Shown here in pieces: positions 32,645-41,038 of a stretch of 64,000 bases of DNA (positions within the stretch are counted from its first letter, which is position 1; the number at the start of each line of letters is the position of its first letter). A model generated the notes under the pieces. That model was given only the letters and a program-made list of their open reading frames with translations, was not told the origin of the DNA and ran no database searches. This DNA comes from Bog-756 sp963833585 (GTDB lineage: Bacteria > Actinomycetota > Acidimicrobiia > Acidimicrobiales > RAAP-2): assembly GCA_963833585.1 (NCBI GenBank), contig CAWHYF010000001.1, positions 124,001-188,000 on the forward strand, read 5' to 3'. The position numbers and the translations under genes were made by a program.

Positions 32645-33721
32645 CTACCGGCTGCCAGGCTCCTCGAGGGGTGGGCACTGCACGCCTCCCATGGCCATGA
32701 GCTGGCAAAACGTCGAGCGGGCCATCTTCCAAGAGCTGTCGACACGCACGGCGTCTCCTCGAACCGGCTGCATCATCTGCCTTCCGTCGATCCAGATCGT
32801 GAACATCACCGCCGCATGTTCGGCGTCGACGAACACGATCTGATCGGCGGAGATGTTGACCTGGGACTCCTCGGGAGCAATGCCCAGATGGCGCCGATTG
32901 GCCTCAGTCAACGTCGGTCCGAGGTTGTCGCCGTGCTCCACGGTAGGAACCGAGGCGCCGTCATCACTGGCGATCCGGGACTGAGAGAATGCAGCCTTGA
33001 TGGCGTCCCTGGCCGTCTGGGGGTCTTCGGGTTGTTCGCCTTCGGAAGGCATGGGTTCCCGCTGAATGGGGGCAAATCGCCAGGTCTGCATCCCCTGACG
33101 ATCGAGACGCCTCGACCAGCGGAGGATGCAATGTTGGCAGATGAAGGCACCATTGCCGGTCACCAGTTCTCCCGTTGAGGGTGGCCTGCGGCCACAGAAC
33201 GAGCAGGCGACGAAGGCGGATTCGACCGCGGTTGGAGGCAAGGCGGTCGGTCGGCGGCGAACCTCTGCGGCCGGTCGGAACGCGGTCTCCCCGGAGAGGA
33301 GTCCGATCACCTTCTGCCGGATACGCGACAGGTCGCCGACTTGATCAGTCAGTATTTGGGCCCCAACGCCCTCACCCTCCTTCACCAGGCCAAGGAGGAT
33401 GTGCTCTGGGCCGATGTGCTCGTGACCGAGCTGTAAGGCCTGCCGAAGCGACAGCTCCATGACCTTCTTGGATCGGGGGGTGAAAGGAGGAGACCCCGAT
33501 GGTGCCGTCCCGGCAAGACCGATCGACTCATTGGCCCTCCGGCGGACGACTTCGAGGGTGACACCCAGGTCTCGCATGGCTGCCGCGGCGACCCCATCCG
33601 ATCCCCGGATCAACCCAAGCAGCAGATGCTCGGTGCCGATGAAGCCGCTGCCCAGCAGCTGCGCTTCTTCCTGGGCCAGGACCAACACCTGTCGTGACGA
33701 GTCGGTGAATCGCTCGAACAT
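32645..33721 (-). CDS. Clp N-domain protein with ClpX-type zinc finger and NTF2-like domain
   Basis: A 358-residue protein with an unusual domain order. Residues 1-140 are a double Clp N-domain as in ClpC (FERFTDSSRQVLVLAQEEAQ; then GHEHIGPEHILLGLVKEGEG). Residues 170-200 form a ClpX-like C4 zinc finger with Cys173, Cys176, Cys195 and Cys198 (CSFCGRRPP, FICQHC). Residues 235-350 look like an NTF2/SnoaL-fold domain (VNISADQIVFVDAEHAAVMF, WKMARSTFCQLMAMGG). There is no AAA+ ATPase part. It may act as an adaptor that presents substrates to a Clp protease, but this is inference. ATG 33721 or GTG 33730 (with GGAGG) starts it. Confidence 0.85.
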   Translation of the reverse strand: MFERFTDSSRQVLVLAQEEAQLLGSGFIGTEHLLLGLIRGSDGVAAAAMRDLGVTLEVVRRRANESIGLAGTAPSGSPPFTPRSKKVMELSLRQALQLGHEHIGPEHILLGLVKEGEGVGAQILTDQVGDLSRIRQKVIGLLSGETAFRPAAEVRRRPTALPPTAVESAFVACSFCGRRPPSTGELVTGNGAFICQHCILRWSRRLDRQGMQTWRFAPIQREPMPSEGEQPEDPQTARDAIKAAFSQSRIASDDGASVPTVEHGDNLGPTLTEANRRHLGIAPEESQVNISADQIVFVDAEHAAVMFTIWIDGRQMMQPVRGDAVRVDSSWKMARSTFCQLMAMGGVQCPPLEEPGSR

Positions 33722-33996
33722 CGGTCCCACGCTACCTCCCGGAGACGGCTGCCCGGCCGCCAACCCCCGGCCATCGGGAAAACCTCCAACCTTCTCTTCG
33801 ACACTGACGACAGGGGTTGGTGGTTCCTGCCGCCGACGCCGTGCGGGCCCGTCGTACCGCCGAGCACCTGACGCGGCGTTCGGATGGGCGATTCACAGGC
33901 GGCTGCCAGGGCACCCCCATCATGGCCCCACGTCGGGTTGTGACGCTCATGGGGCCTCCAGGATCTCCCTGGAGCAACCGAGCCAAGGAGTACACA

Positions 33997-34473
33997 ATGC
34001 GCGTCAAACCAGGAAGGCTTCGTCGGTCCCTCGTCACCGGTGCCCTCGTCGCCGGGGCCAGTCTGGGAGCAGCCGGGATTGCCTCGGCCGCGACCAGTCC
34101 TTCTGCCACCCCGACGACGGGGACGGCGTCGACCACCGCCCCGTCGAGCGGTCCCCGGGGCACGCCGCCGGCCGATGCGGCGGATCCAGCCACCATGACC
34201 CATGGACCAAACGAGACGTTGTTGACCGGTACCGACCTCCAGTCGGCCACCGCCGCAGCCACCGCTGCCGTTCCCGGGGCGACCGTCGTGCGAGCGGAGA
34301 CGAATTCGTCTGGCGCCTCCCCATACGAGGTGCACATGAAGAAGTCCGACGGCACCTACGTGACCGTCGAGCTGAATTCGAGCTTCGGTGTGATTGCGAC
34401 GGTCGACGGCTTCGGCGGGGGACCAAGCGGTAGTCCGGCTCCCAGCGGCCCTCCCTCGACCAGCGGAGCCTGA
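33997..34473 (+). CDS. Secreted PepSY-like domain protein
   Basis: A 158-residue exported protein. Residues 1-32 are a signal peptide with a basic start (MRVKPGRLRRSLV), a hydrophobic core and SAA as cleavage site. A Thr/Pro/Ala-rich linker follows. Residues about 70-140 form a PepSY-like domain: TGTDLQSATAAATAAVPGAT, then YEVHMKKSDGTYVTVELNSS. PepSY domains are thought to inhibit or bind peptidases outside the membrane. The Gly/Pro/Ser tail is flexible. ATG 33997 has CCAAGGAG six bases upstream. A strong terminator hairpin follows at 34489. It is divergent from the Clp N-domain gene. Confidence 0.85.
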   Translation: MRVKPGRLRRSLVTGALVAGASLGAAGIASAATSPSATPTTGTASTTAPSSGPRGTPPADAADPATMTHGPNETLLTGTDLQSATAAATAAVPGATVVRAETNSSGASPYEVHMKKSDGTYVTVELNSSFGVIATVDGFGGGPSGSPAPSGPPSTSGA

Positions 34474-34488
34474 CGCAGCGTCAGCGAC

Positions 34489-34532
34489 GGGGTGTCCCGC
34501 CGACGTGCAACGGCACGGCTGCGGGACACCCC
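34489..34532 (+). terminator. 12-bp stem terminator after the PepSY gene
   Basis: GGGGTGTCCCGC at 34489-34500 pairs perfectly with GCGGGACACCCC at 34521-34532. The 20-base loop can itself pair (CGTGC with GCACG), making a long rod. It begins 16 bases after the stop codon. No T-run follows, as is common in actinobacterial terminators. Confidence 0.7.
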
Positions 34533-34601
34533 CTCCGGCGTGATACTCAGCACGCAGCTAGCGGCTCCCGCTCCGGGCGGCTACCAGTTTCCGTCGGACG
34601 C

Positions 34602-34624
34602 CCTCCACCACCGGGCGGTGGAGG
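34602..34624. terminator. 8-bp hairpin CCTCCACC/GGTGGAGG
   Basis: A perfect 8-bp stem with a 7-base loop, 70 bases after the first hairpin. It could be a second terminator or part of a leader for the small frame at 34925. Confidence 0.4.
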
Positions 34625-34924
34625 TGCCAGCAGAGGGAGCACCCGTTCTTGAGCCCGCACCTTCGGGCGAATGGAAGCGCAGAAGACGCTGGCCAGGATG
34701 GGCCGACGGGGGAAGGAAGAAACCCCACGGCCAGAGTGGGCGTGGATGTCGGCGCCGACTCTCCCGGCCATGAGGCTGGAACTTCCTCCCGAACTGGGAC
34801 GACAGATGAGCCGGCGGTGCGGGTCGGCCCGCCTCGGAAGCGCGAGGTTTCGTGTGCAGCCGGGCCGGGTAACATGCTCCCTCGGAAAGGGCGATTGGTA
34901 GGCGGCCTCGACAGGGGTCCTTGG

Positions 34925-35230
34925 ATGAAGGTCCAGAGAGACGGCAGGGCGGCACGAAGGCGGTACTACGCACACGAAAGGTCTGAACTCCTACCGGCCA
35001 CGGCCTACGAGTTGCTCAGCCCGGTCGAGCCGGTGGACTGGAAGGCCGGCCTCCTGGCCCTCGCCGAAGCCATCAGATCGGACTCGATGGGGCCCACCCA
35101 GCCATTCCCCCTCTCTCGGGGGTGGGTGGATCGTCCGACGGCGGCGATTCCTGAATTGCCGGCGCTCGAGGCAGGGTATTCCCGGATCCGCCAGGAGCGG
35201 GCCGCGCGTCGGAGATTCTCCACGGTCTAG
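34925..35230 (+). CDS. Possible small basic protein, unknown
   Basis: A 101-residue frame from ATG 34925: MKVQRDGRAARRRYYAHERS, then AYELLSPVEPVDWKAGLLAL and a basic ending. The composition is protein-like, but no family is recognised and the ribosome binding site is weak (CCTTGG). It may be a real lineage-specific gene or a chance open frame in GC-rich DNA. Confidence 0.3.
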   Translation: MKVQRDGRAARRRYYAHERSELLPATAYELLSPVEPVDWKAGLLALAEAIRSDSMGPTQPFPLSRGWVDRPTAAIPELPALEAGYSRIRQERAARRRFSTV

Positions 35231-35342
35231 ATCCCTTGCGCCGGTCAGGAGGGGCAGGAGGGGCCGGTGCAGCAGGGACAACGCTCCAGGTACCCCCCGG
35301 ACTCCGGTGATACTCCGGCCGCCGGTGTCCGAGTGAGGGGGA

Positions 35343-37259
35343 CTACCGAGGACGGACGCTGGCCCGGACGAAGGCGTCGAGTGCCGAGGGGTCGTCGAGC
35401 GACCCCATGGTCAGCACGCTGGCGGGCGGCGCTCCGAGGAGGATCCGCTTGATCGGCACCTCGAGCTTCTTGCCGGAGTGGGTCCTGGGGATGGCCGGAA
35501 CGTCCCGGATCTCATCAGGGACATGGCGCGGGGACAGAGCTGATCGGAGCTCGGCTGCGATCAGGCCGGTGAGTTCCTCGTCGAGGACCCGGCCCTCGAG
35601 GACGACGAACAAGAGAAGTCGGCCGGCCGCCCCGAGGCGGTCCTCGAGGTGGACGACCAGGCTGTCCCGGATGCCGGGGACGGCTTCGACGATGGCGTAG
35701 AACTCGCTGGTGCCCAGTCGCACGCCGCCTCGGTTCAGGGTGGCATCGGAGCGGCCGGTGATGATGCACGAACCTCGCTCGGTGATCGTGATCCAGTCGC
35801 CGTGGCACCACACCCCGGGAAATTGTGAGAAGTAGGCCTCTCGATAGCGGGTTCCGTCATCGTCGCCCCAGAAGCCCACCGGCATGGAGGGAAGTGGGCG
35901 GGTCACCACCAGCTCACCTTGTTCACCGACCAAAGACCGGCCCGACCTGTCGAAGGCTTCGACGCTGGCCCCGAGGAGTCGGCAGCTGATCTCTCCCGCC
36001 ACCACCGGGACGAGGGGGCTGCCTCCGACGAAGGCGGTGCACACATCGGTTCCACCGCTCACCGATGTCAACCACACCCCCGGAAGCTGCCGGTACACCC
36101 ACTCGAAGCCCTCGATGGGGAGGGGAGCTCCGGTGGACCCGACGGACCGGATGGCCGACAGGTCTCCATACCGACCGAGCGTGAGATCCGCGCTCCGGCA
36201 CGACAGGATGAACGGAGCGCTGACCCCGAACACGGTGATGCCGGTCTCCGCCGCCATGGCCCACAGTGCCCCGAGATCCGGCCACCCCGGGTCACCGTCG
36301 AACAGCACCACCGTGGCGCCCAGGCACAGGCCCGAGACCAAGAGGTTCCACATCATCCAGCCGGTGGTGGAGAACCAGAAGAACCGGTCTCCGGGCCCGA
36401 GATCGTGATGGAGCCCGAGGGCTTTGAGGTGTTCGAGGAGGATTCCCCCGTGTCCATGCACGATCGCTTTGGGCGGACCGGTGGTACCCGACGAGAAGAG
36501 GACGTAGAGGGGGTGGTCGACCGGCACCTGCTCGAAGGCCAGGTCGGCCGGACCGGACAGGAGTTGGTCCCATCCATGGTCTACGTCCACCACCGCCCGC
36601 GCCGTCGGCAGGGCCTCGACGATGGTGGCCACCTCGGCGGTCCGGTCGATGAGCTTCTCACCGTAGCGATACCCGCGTGTCACGAGGAGCACGGCCGGTT
36701 CCAGCTGGCCGAACCGGTCGATCACGCTCCGGGTGCCGAACTCGGGCGGGCAGGACGCCCATACCGCCCCGAGGCTGGCGGTGGCGAGGAAGGCGACCAG
36801 GGCCTCGGGCCCGTTCGGCAGGTACGCCACCACGTGGTCACCCCGTCGGACGCCAAGGCTGGCCAGCCCCGTTCGGCATCGCCCCACCTGGTCTCGGAGC
36901 TCGTCCCAGGTGAGCTGCCGCTCGGGGCGCGACTGGGAACGGGCCACGACCGCGACGCCGTCACCGGTGGTGGCCAGGGCCCGTTCCGCGTAGTTCAGTC
37001 GAGCGCCGGGGAACCACGTCGTCCCGGGCAGGACCGCGGCCGAGAGCACCGCGTCGTACGGCCGCGAGGAGCGGACACCGAAGAAGGACCACACCGAGGA
37101 CCAGAATCCCTCCAGGTCGTCGACCGACCAGCGCCAGAGATCCTCGTACGTGTCGAACTCCAGACCGCGTTCGGTGCTCAACCACGACAGGTAGCGGCCG
37201 ACCACCGTCGACTGGCGCACGTCCCGGGGTGGCGTCCAGAGGGGTGCCCTCTGGCCCAT
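35343..37259 (-). CDS. Acetoacetyl-CoA synthetase-type acyl-CoA ligase
   Basis: A 638-residue ANL-superfamily ligase that would join an acid to CoA through an acyl-AMP intermediate. TWFPGARLNYAE at 81-92 is the N-terminal signature of acetoacetyl-CoA synthetases. The P-loop is LFSSGTTGPPKAIVHGHGG at 254-272. Motif SVGSTGAPLP and the hinge region GSCIITGRSDATLNRGGVRLG follow. The catalytic Lys is in IPRTHSGKKLEVPIK near the end. Length (usual 630-660) fits. ATG 37259 has GGGGACGGG upstream. It is the outermost gene of the acyl-CoA island and could activate acetoacetate or another 3-oxo acid released by the pathway. Confidence 0.9.
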   Translation of the reverse strand: MGQRAPLWTPPRDVRQSTVVGRYLSWLSTERGLEFDTYEDLWRWSVDDLEGFWSSVWSFFGVRSSRPYDAVLSAAVLPGTTWFPGARLNYAERALATTGDGVAVVARSQSRPERQLTWDELRDQVGRCRTGLASLGVRRGDHVVAYLPNGPEALVAFLATASLGAVWASCPPEFGTRSVIDRFGQLEPAVLLVTRGYRYGEKLIDRTAEVATIVEALPTARAVVDVDHGWDQLLSGPADLAFEQVPVDHPLYVLFSSGTTGPPKAIVHGHGGILLEHLKALGLHHDLGPGDRFFWFSTTGWMMWNLLVSGLCLGATVVLFDGDPGWPDLGALWAMAAETGITVFGVSAPFILSCRSADLTLGRYGDLSAIRSVGSTGAPLPIEGFEWVYRQLPGVWLTSVSGGTDVCTAFVGGSPLVPVVAGEISCRLLGASVEAFDRSGRSLVGEQGELVVTRPLPSMPVGFWGDDDGTRYREAYFSQFPGVWCHGDWITITERGSCIITGRSDATLNRGGVRLGTSEFYAIVEAVPGIRDSLVVHLEDRLGAAGRLLLFVVLEGRVLDEELTGLIAAELRSALSPRHVPDEIRDVPAIPRTHSGKKLEVPIKRILLGAPPASVLTMGSLDDPSALDAFVRASVRPR

Positions 37260-37556
37260 CACCCGTCCCCGGAGGGCCTGGAAAACGATCGACGGACGCA
37301 GGGCACCTCGGTCCGGGTGCAGATCGAGACTCCATGGAAGACAGGCTCCTCGAACCAACGGCCCATCACCGGCCGAGTCCCCTCATCGGGCGCATTCGGC
37401 AACCTGCCCAAGGACCGGTGGCCACCCGGACCGGGGAGACCACGCCAACAACTGAGCTCGGAGGTCGGTCGGCCTCGACCCGAGGGAAGCTCGGCCCGGA
37501 TCATGTCGGGCCGCCACCGATCTCCGACCCTGGGTCATCGGGCGATCGGGGAGGGG

Positions 37557-38387
37557 TCATCCCAGGCGGCCGAGAAGGAACAGGGCGGCGTCGGTGGCGG
37601 GCGGGAAGGCCTCGGTTACGCCGGCGGCGAAGTAGCCGGTGTCGGTGACCAGCGTGATTCCGCTGATCGAGGCGGCAGCCGAACTGCAGAGGAACACCAG
37701 CGGGTAGGCCTGCTCCAGCGGAGTCGACGCTTCGACGCCCACCTCGGCCCGGTAGTCGGCACCGAAGCCGAGCCACATCTCCTTGTTGGCCTGGGCCAAC
37801 GGGGTGTCGGTCGGTCCCGGGCAGATGGCATTGATCCGGATACCGCGCTTCATGAGCGGGAACGCCTGACTGGCCACATAGGCGCATATCGCCTGCTTCG
37901 TCGACATGTAGTCGGCGCCACCGTTCTCGGCGATCCACGCCACCGCCCCATCGAAGTCGGGCGTGTCCAGGTAGGACTTGAGGCGGGGAAGGTTGGCCTC
38001 CCACCCCAACCCGGCCGCCGACGAGATGAAGCCGATGGCCGACCCTCGGGGCATCAGGTCGTCCGCCAGGAGACGATCGATCAGGTGGCGATGGCCGATG
38101 AAGTTGATCTTCTCGATCCCGGGAGTGCCGTCGGCCACTCCGGCGCACGAGAACAATGCATCAACGGGCCCACCGCACTGATCGACGGCAGCGTCGATCG
38201 AGTCCCGTTCGGCCAGGTTGACATGCAGGGCCGTCGCCCCGGGCAGCGTGATCTCGGCGTAGTCCATCACCACCACCTCGGCCCCGGCGGACTGCAGCAG
38301 CTCGGCCGCGGCGGCGCCCATCCCGGTCGCCCCGCCAACGACCACCGCCCTCTTGCCGTCGTAACGGAATGCATCGAACACTGTCAT
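37557..38387 (-). CDS. Short-chain dehydrogenase/reductase
   Basis: A 276-residue classical SDR. NAD(P) binding is AVVVGGATGMGAAAAELLQS at about 14-33. The catalytic residues are Ser122 or Ser123 in FISSAAG, Tyr160 and Lys164 in DYMSTKQAI. It resembles 3-alpha-hydroxysteroid dehydrogenase-type SDRs in the order GFISSAAGLGWE and the long loop before the active Tyr (KSYLDTPDFDGAVAWIAENG). It would oxidise or reduce a secondary alcohol or ketone. It lies downstream of the CoA transferase gene on the same strand, with 71 bases between. Confidence 0.9.
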   Translation of the reverse strand: MTVFDAFRYDGKRAVVVGGATGMGAAAAELLQSAGAEVVVMDYAEITLPGATALHVNLAERDSIDAAVDQCGGPVDALFSCAGVADGTPGIEKINFIGHRHLIDRLLADDLMPRGSAIGFISSAAGLGWEANLPRLKSYLDTPDFDGAVAWIAENGGADYMSTKQAICAYVASQAFPLMKRGIRINAICPGPTDTPLAQANKEMWLGFGADYRAEVGVEASTPLEQAYPLVFLCSSAAASISGITLVTDTGYFAAGVTEAFPPATDAALFLLGRLG

Positions 38388-38458
38388 GTGCCTCTTCTCC
38401 TATGTCGGTGAGGGGTTGCGGTCAAGCCATTGTGCCGTGGCCAGCCATTGTCTCGCCA

Positions 38459-39676
38459 TCAGGCCACGACACCACGGACCTTGAGGTCGACGATGGCATC
38501 CCAGTCGAATCCGAGCTCCTCCAGGATGGCATCGCCATGTTCGTTGAGCTCCGGAGCCCGATGGGGTGAGGCCGGTACTCCGTCGAACTGGACGGGTGCC
38601 GCCGCCAGCCGGAACGGCACCCCGGCCGCCGTCTCGCATGCCTGGACATAGCCGTTGGCCGCGGTTTGAGGGTCGGCGGCTGCTTCCAGGGTGTCCTGTA
38701 CGACCGCCCACTGACCGTCGAAGGAGGCAAGGCGTCCCCGCCACTCCTCCAGGGAGGCACTCCCGAAGATCTCGTCCAGCAGCTCGGTGGCGGCGACGCT
38801 GTTCGTCATGAGCGACTGATGGTCGGCGAACCGGGCGTCGGCGGCCAGCTCCGGCCGGCCGATGGCCTCACAGAGGGTCGGCCAGTACTTCCCGGCCTGC
38901 AGGCAGGTGAACCACAGCACCCGGCCGTCCTGAGTCTGATACGTGCGTGACAGCGGATTGGCCCCTATGGCACCGGCCGCCGGAGGCGACCACGGTTTGT
39001 CGAGCAGGAGTGAGAGGGCGAGGGCCTGTCCCATGGCCCACAGTCCGACTCCCAACAGTGATACGTCCACGACCGACGTCTCGCCGGTCCGCTCACGATG
39101 GAACAGTGCCCCCATGATCCCGCCGGCGATCGTCATCGCCCCGATCGAGTCGCCGAACCCGGGGGCGGGTGGCACCGGGACGAGGTCGTATTCGGGACGC
39201 CGGGCGCCCACGGCCACGCCGGAACGGGCCCAGAACGCCAGGGCGTCGTATGAGCCCTTGTCGGCGTCGGCGCCCCTCTCGCCCTGGCCGGTGCCGCGCA
39301 CGTAGATGATGTCGGGATTGTGGGCCCGGATGTCGTCGGCATCGATGTGGAGCTTCTGACGGACACTGGGCAGCTTGTTGGTGAGGAAGACGTCGGAGAC
39401 GGCGGCCAACCGGTAGAGGATGTCGAGCCCGTCGGGCGAGGTCAGATCGAGAGCCAAGCTCTTCTTCCCCCGATTGGAGTGCTCGAGCAGGACGTGGACG
39501 TCGTTGGGGACCAAGGCCATCCCGGTCGAGGCCAGACCCCGCATGGCGTCGCCGCGCTCGACGTGCTCGATCTTGATGACCTCGGCGCCCCAGTCCGACA
39601 GCAGCGCCGAAGCGGCGGGAACGAAGGTGTGCTCGGCCACCTCGAGGATTCGGACACCTTCCATGATTGCGCTCAT
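38459..39676 (-). CDS. CaiB/BaiF-type family III CoA transferase
   Basis: A 405-residue family III CoA transferase. These enzymes move CoA between carboxylic acids through an aspartyl intermediate. The opening ILEVAEHTFVPAASALLSDW and GAEVIKIEHVERGDAMRGL are typical. The catalytic Asp is expected to be Asp144 in GSYDALAFWARSG. Length fits the 390-410 usual for the family. It may activate a substrate acid using an available CoA ester. A paralogue lies at 51884-53086. It is 99 bases downstream of the acyl-CoA dehydrogenase gene at 39776, on the same strand. Confidence 0.92.
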   Translation of the reverse strand: MSAIMEGVRILEVAEHTFVPAASALLSDWGAEVIKIEHVERGDAMRGLASTGMALVPNDVHVLLEHSNRGKKSLALDLTSPDGLDILYRLAAVSDVFLTNKLPSVRQKLHIDADDIRAHNPDIIYVRGTGQGERGADADKGSYDALAFWARSGVAVGARRPEYDLVPVPPAPGFGDSIGAMTIAGGIMGALFHRERTGETSVVDVSLLGVGLWAMGQALALSLLLDKPWSPPAAGAIGANPLSRTYQTQDGRVLWFTCLQAGKYWPTLCEAIGRPELAADARFADHQSLMTNSVAATELLDEIFGSASLEEWRGRLASFDGQWAVVQDTLEAAADPQTAANGYVQACETAAGVPFRLAAAPVQFDGVPASPHRAPELNEHGDAILEELGFDWDAIVDLKVRGVVA

Positions 39677-39775
39677 CCATCAACTCCATTGTGTTTGGCC
39701 TGGGGCGCTCTGGCGCGTCGCCCCGTGGCTGGGTGCTGGTTCACGAAGGGGCCACCCGGGACGGTGTGGGCGGGA

Positions 39776-41038
39776 TCACGGCGCCACGTTCCTCGGTACG
39801 TCGCGGAACGCCACATCCCGGTCGAGGGTGCGCTCGCGCGGCATGCCGAGAACCCGCTCGCTGATCACGTTGCGCGCCATCTCCGTGGTCCCTCCCCCGA
39901 TGCAGGACACCTGGCGCATCAGGAAGTCGGTACCGCAGTCGACCAGGTCACCGTCCTCGTCCGCCCACGCCGCACCGTCGGCTCCGGCGATCTCGAAGCC
40001 GATGGTGGTGGTGCGGGCGGACACCACCCCGGAGAACAGGCGGCCGATGGCGGCCGACTGATCAGCGATCGCTCCGGAATTGAGTCCTTCGGCCAGTCGA
40101 CGCTGCAACTGGTCGGCGACCACCTCGAGCATGCGGGCCTCCCCGACCAGCTCACGCACGCGGGGGTCGGCGAGGCGGTCGCCACTGCGGGCGATCTTCA
40201 GTACCGACTCGGCACCTATGCCGCTGTGGGCCTCGCTCGTCGGCATGGTGACGTAGGGCGAGTTGTGGAGCATCCGCTCGTGGAACATCCACCGCACGCC
40301 CACCGTCCATCCATCGTCGACGTCGCCGACGCGATCTCCGTCCGGCACGATGACGTCGGTCATGAATTCCTGGCAGAACTCCTTGGAGCCGTTCAGCATC
40401 TCGATCCGGTGGACTTCGATGCCGGGCTGGTGGATCGGGAGCATGAAGACCGAGAGCCCTCGGTGCTTCGGTACGTCCCAGTTGGTACGAGCCAGGCAGA
40501 GCCCCCAGTCCGACCACCACGCCCCGGTCGTCCACACCTTCGACCCGTTGACCACCCACTCGTCGCCGTCGGCCACGGCCGTGGTGAGGGCACCGGCGAC
40601 GTCCGAACCCCCGCTGGGCTCGGAGAGGAACTGCATCCAGAGCTCCTCGCCCCGGAGAATGGCCGGTAGGTGTCGGAGCTTCTGCTCCTCTGTTCCGAAG
40701 TCGAGCAGGACCGCGGCGCAGGGGGAGATGGTCGGAGACTGGATCCGGGTGGGGTACTCGAAGCCCACCAGCTCCTGGTTCAACGCCATCTGGTGGGCCG
40801 GGGTCAGACCTCGGCCCCCGTAGGCCGTGGGAAAGCAGATGCCGGCGAGTCCGGCGTCGAAGAGCAGGCGTTGTACCTCGCGGTCCCGGGCGACGGCGGC
40901 GAGCTCTTCCTCGTCGGTTCGGTTGTTACGGAGCATCCCCTGCAGGTACCCCGATTCGGCCGGAGCAAGGTTGGCCCGGATCCACGAGCGAGCCCGCTGA
41001 CGGAAGCGGTCCACGCTCTCACCGTCCGGTGTGGTCAT
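39776..41038 (-). CDS. Acyl-CoA dehydrogenase (pair A, subunit 1)
   Basis: A 420-residue FAD-dependent acyl-CoA dehydrogenase. Domains are complete: a helical N-terminus, the beta domain with FLSEPSGGSDVAGALT and VNGSKVWTTGAWWSDW, and a C-terminal helical domain. In GGGTTEMARNVISERVL the position that is Glu in medium-chain enzymes (as in EGT) is Gly, which is the pattern of FadE subunits that act in pairs. Its start overlaps the stop of the next upstream gene (41035) by ATGA, so the two subunits are translationally coupled and likely form a heterotetramer. Confidence 0.92.
   Translation of the reverse strand: MTTPDGESVDRFRQRARSWIRANLAPAESGYLQGMLRNNRTDEEELAAVARDREVQRLLFDAGLAGICFPTAYGGRGLTPAHQMALNQELVGFEYPTRIQSPTISPCAAVLLDFGTEEQKLRHLPAILRGEELWMQFLSEPSGGSDVAGALTTAVADGDEWVVNGSKVWTTGAWWSDWGLCLARTNWDVPKHRGLSVFMLPIHQPGIEVHRIEMLNGSKEFCQEFMTDVIVPDGDRVGDVDDGWTVGVRWMFHERMLHNSPYVTMPTSEAHSGIGAESVLKIARSGDRLADPRVRELVGEARMLEVVADQLQRRLAEGLNSGAIADQSAAIGRLFSGVVSARTTTIGFEIAGADGAAWADEDGDLVDCGTDFLMRQVSCIGGGTTEMARNVISERVLGMPRERTLDRDVAFRDVPRNVAP

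Larger units (their letters stand above)
34474..34924. other. Intergenic with two hairpins
   Basis: It contains the terminator at 34489-34532 and a second hairpin at 34602-34624. No gene is supported between 34625 and 34924. Confidence 0.5.

Noticed and set aside
35919..38411. 830-codon plus-strand frame opposite the ligase and SDR genes
   Set aside because: Very long antisense frames are expected in GC-rich DNA with strong third-position bias. The minus-strand genes have full family motifs; this frame has none.
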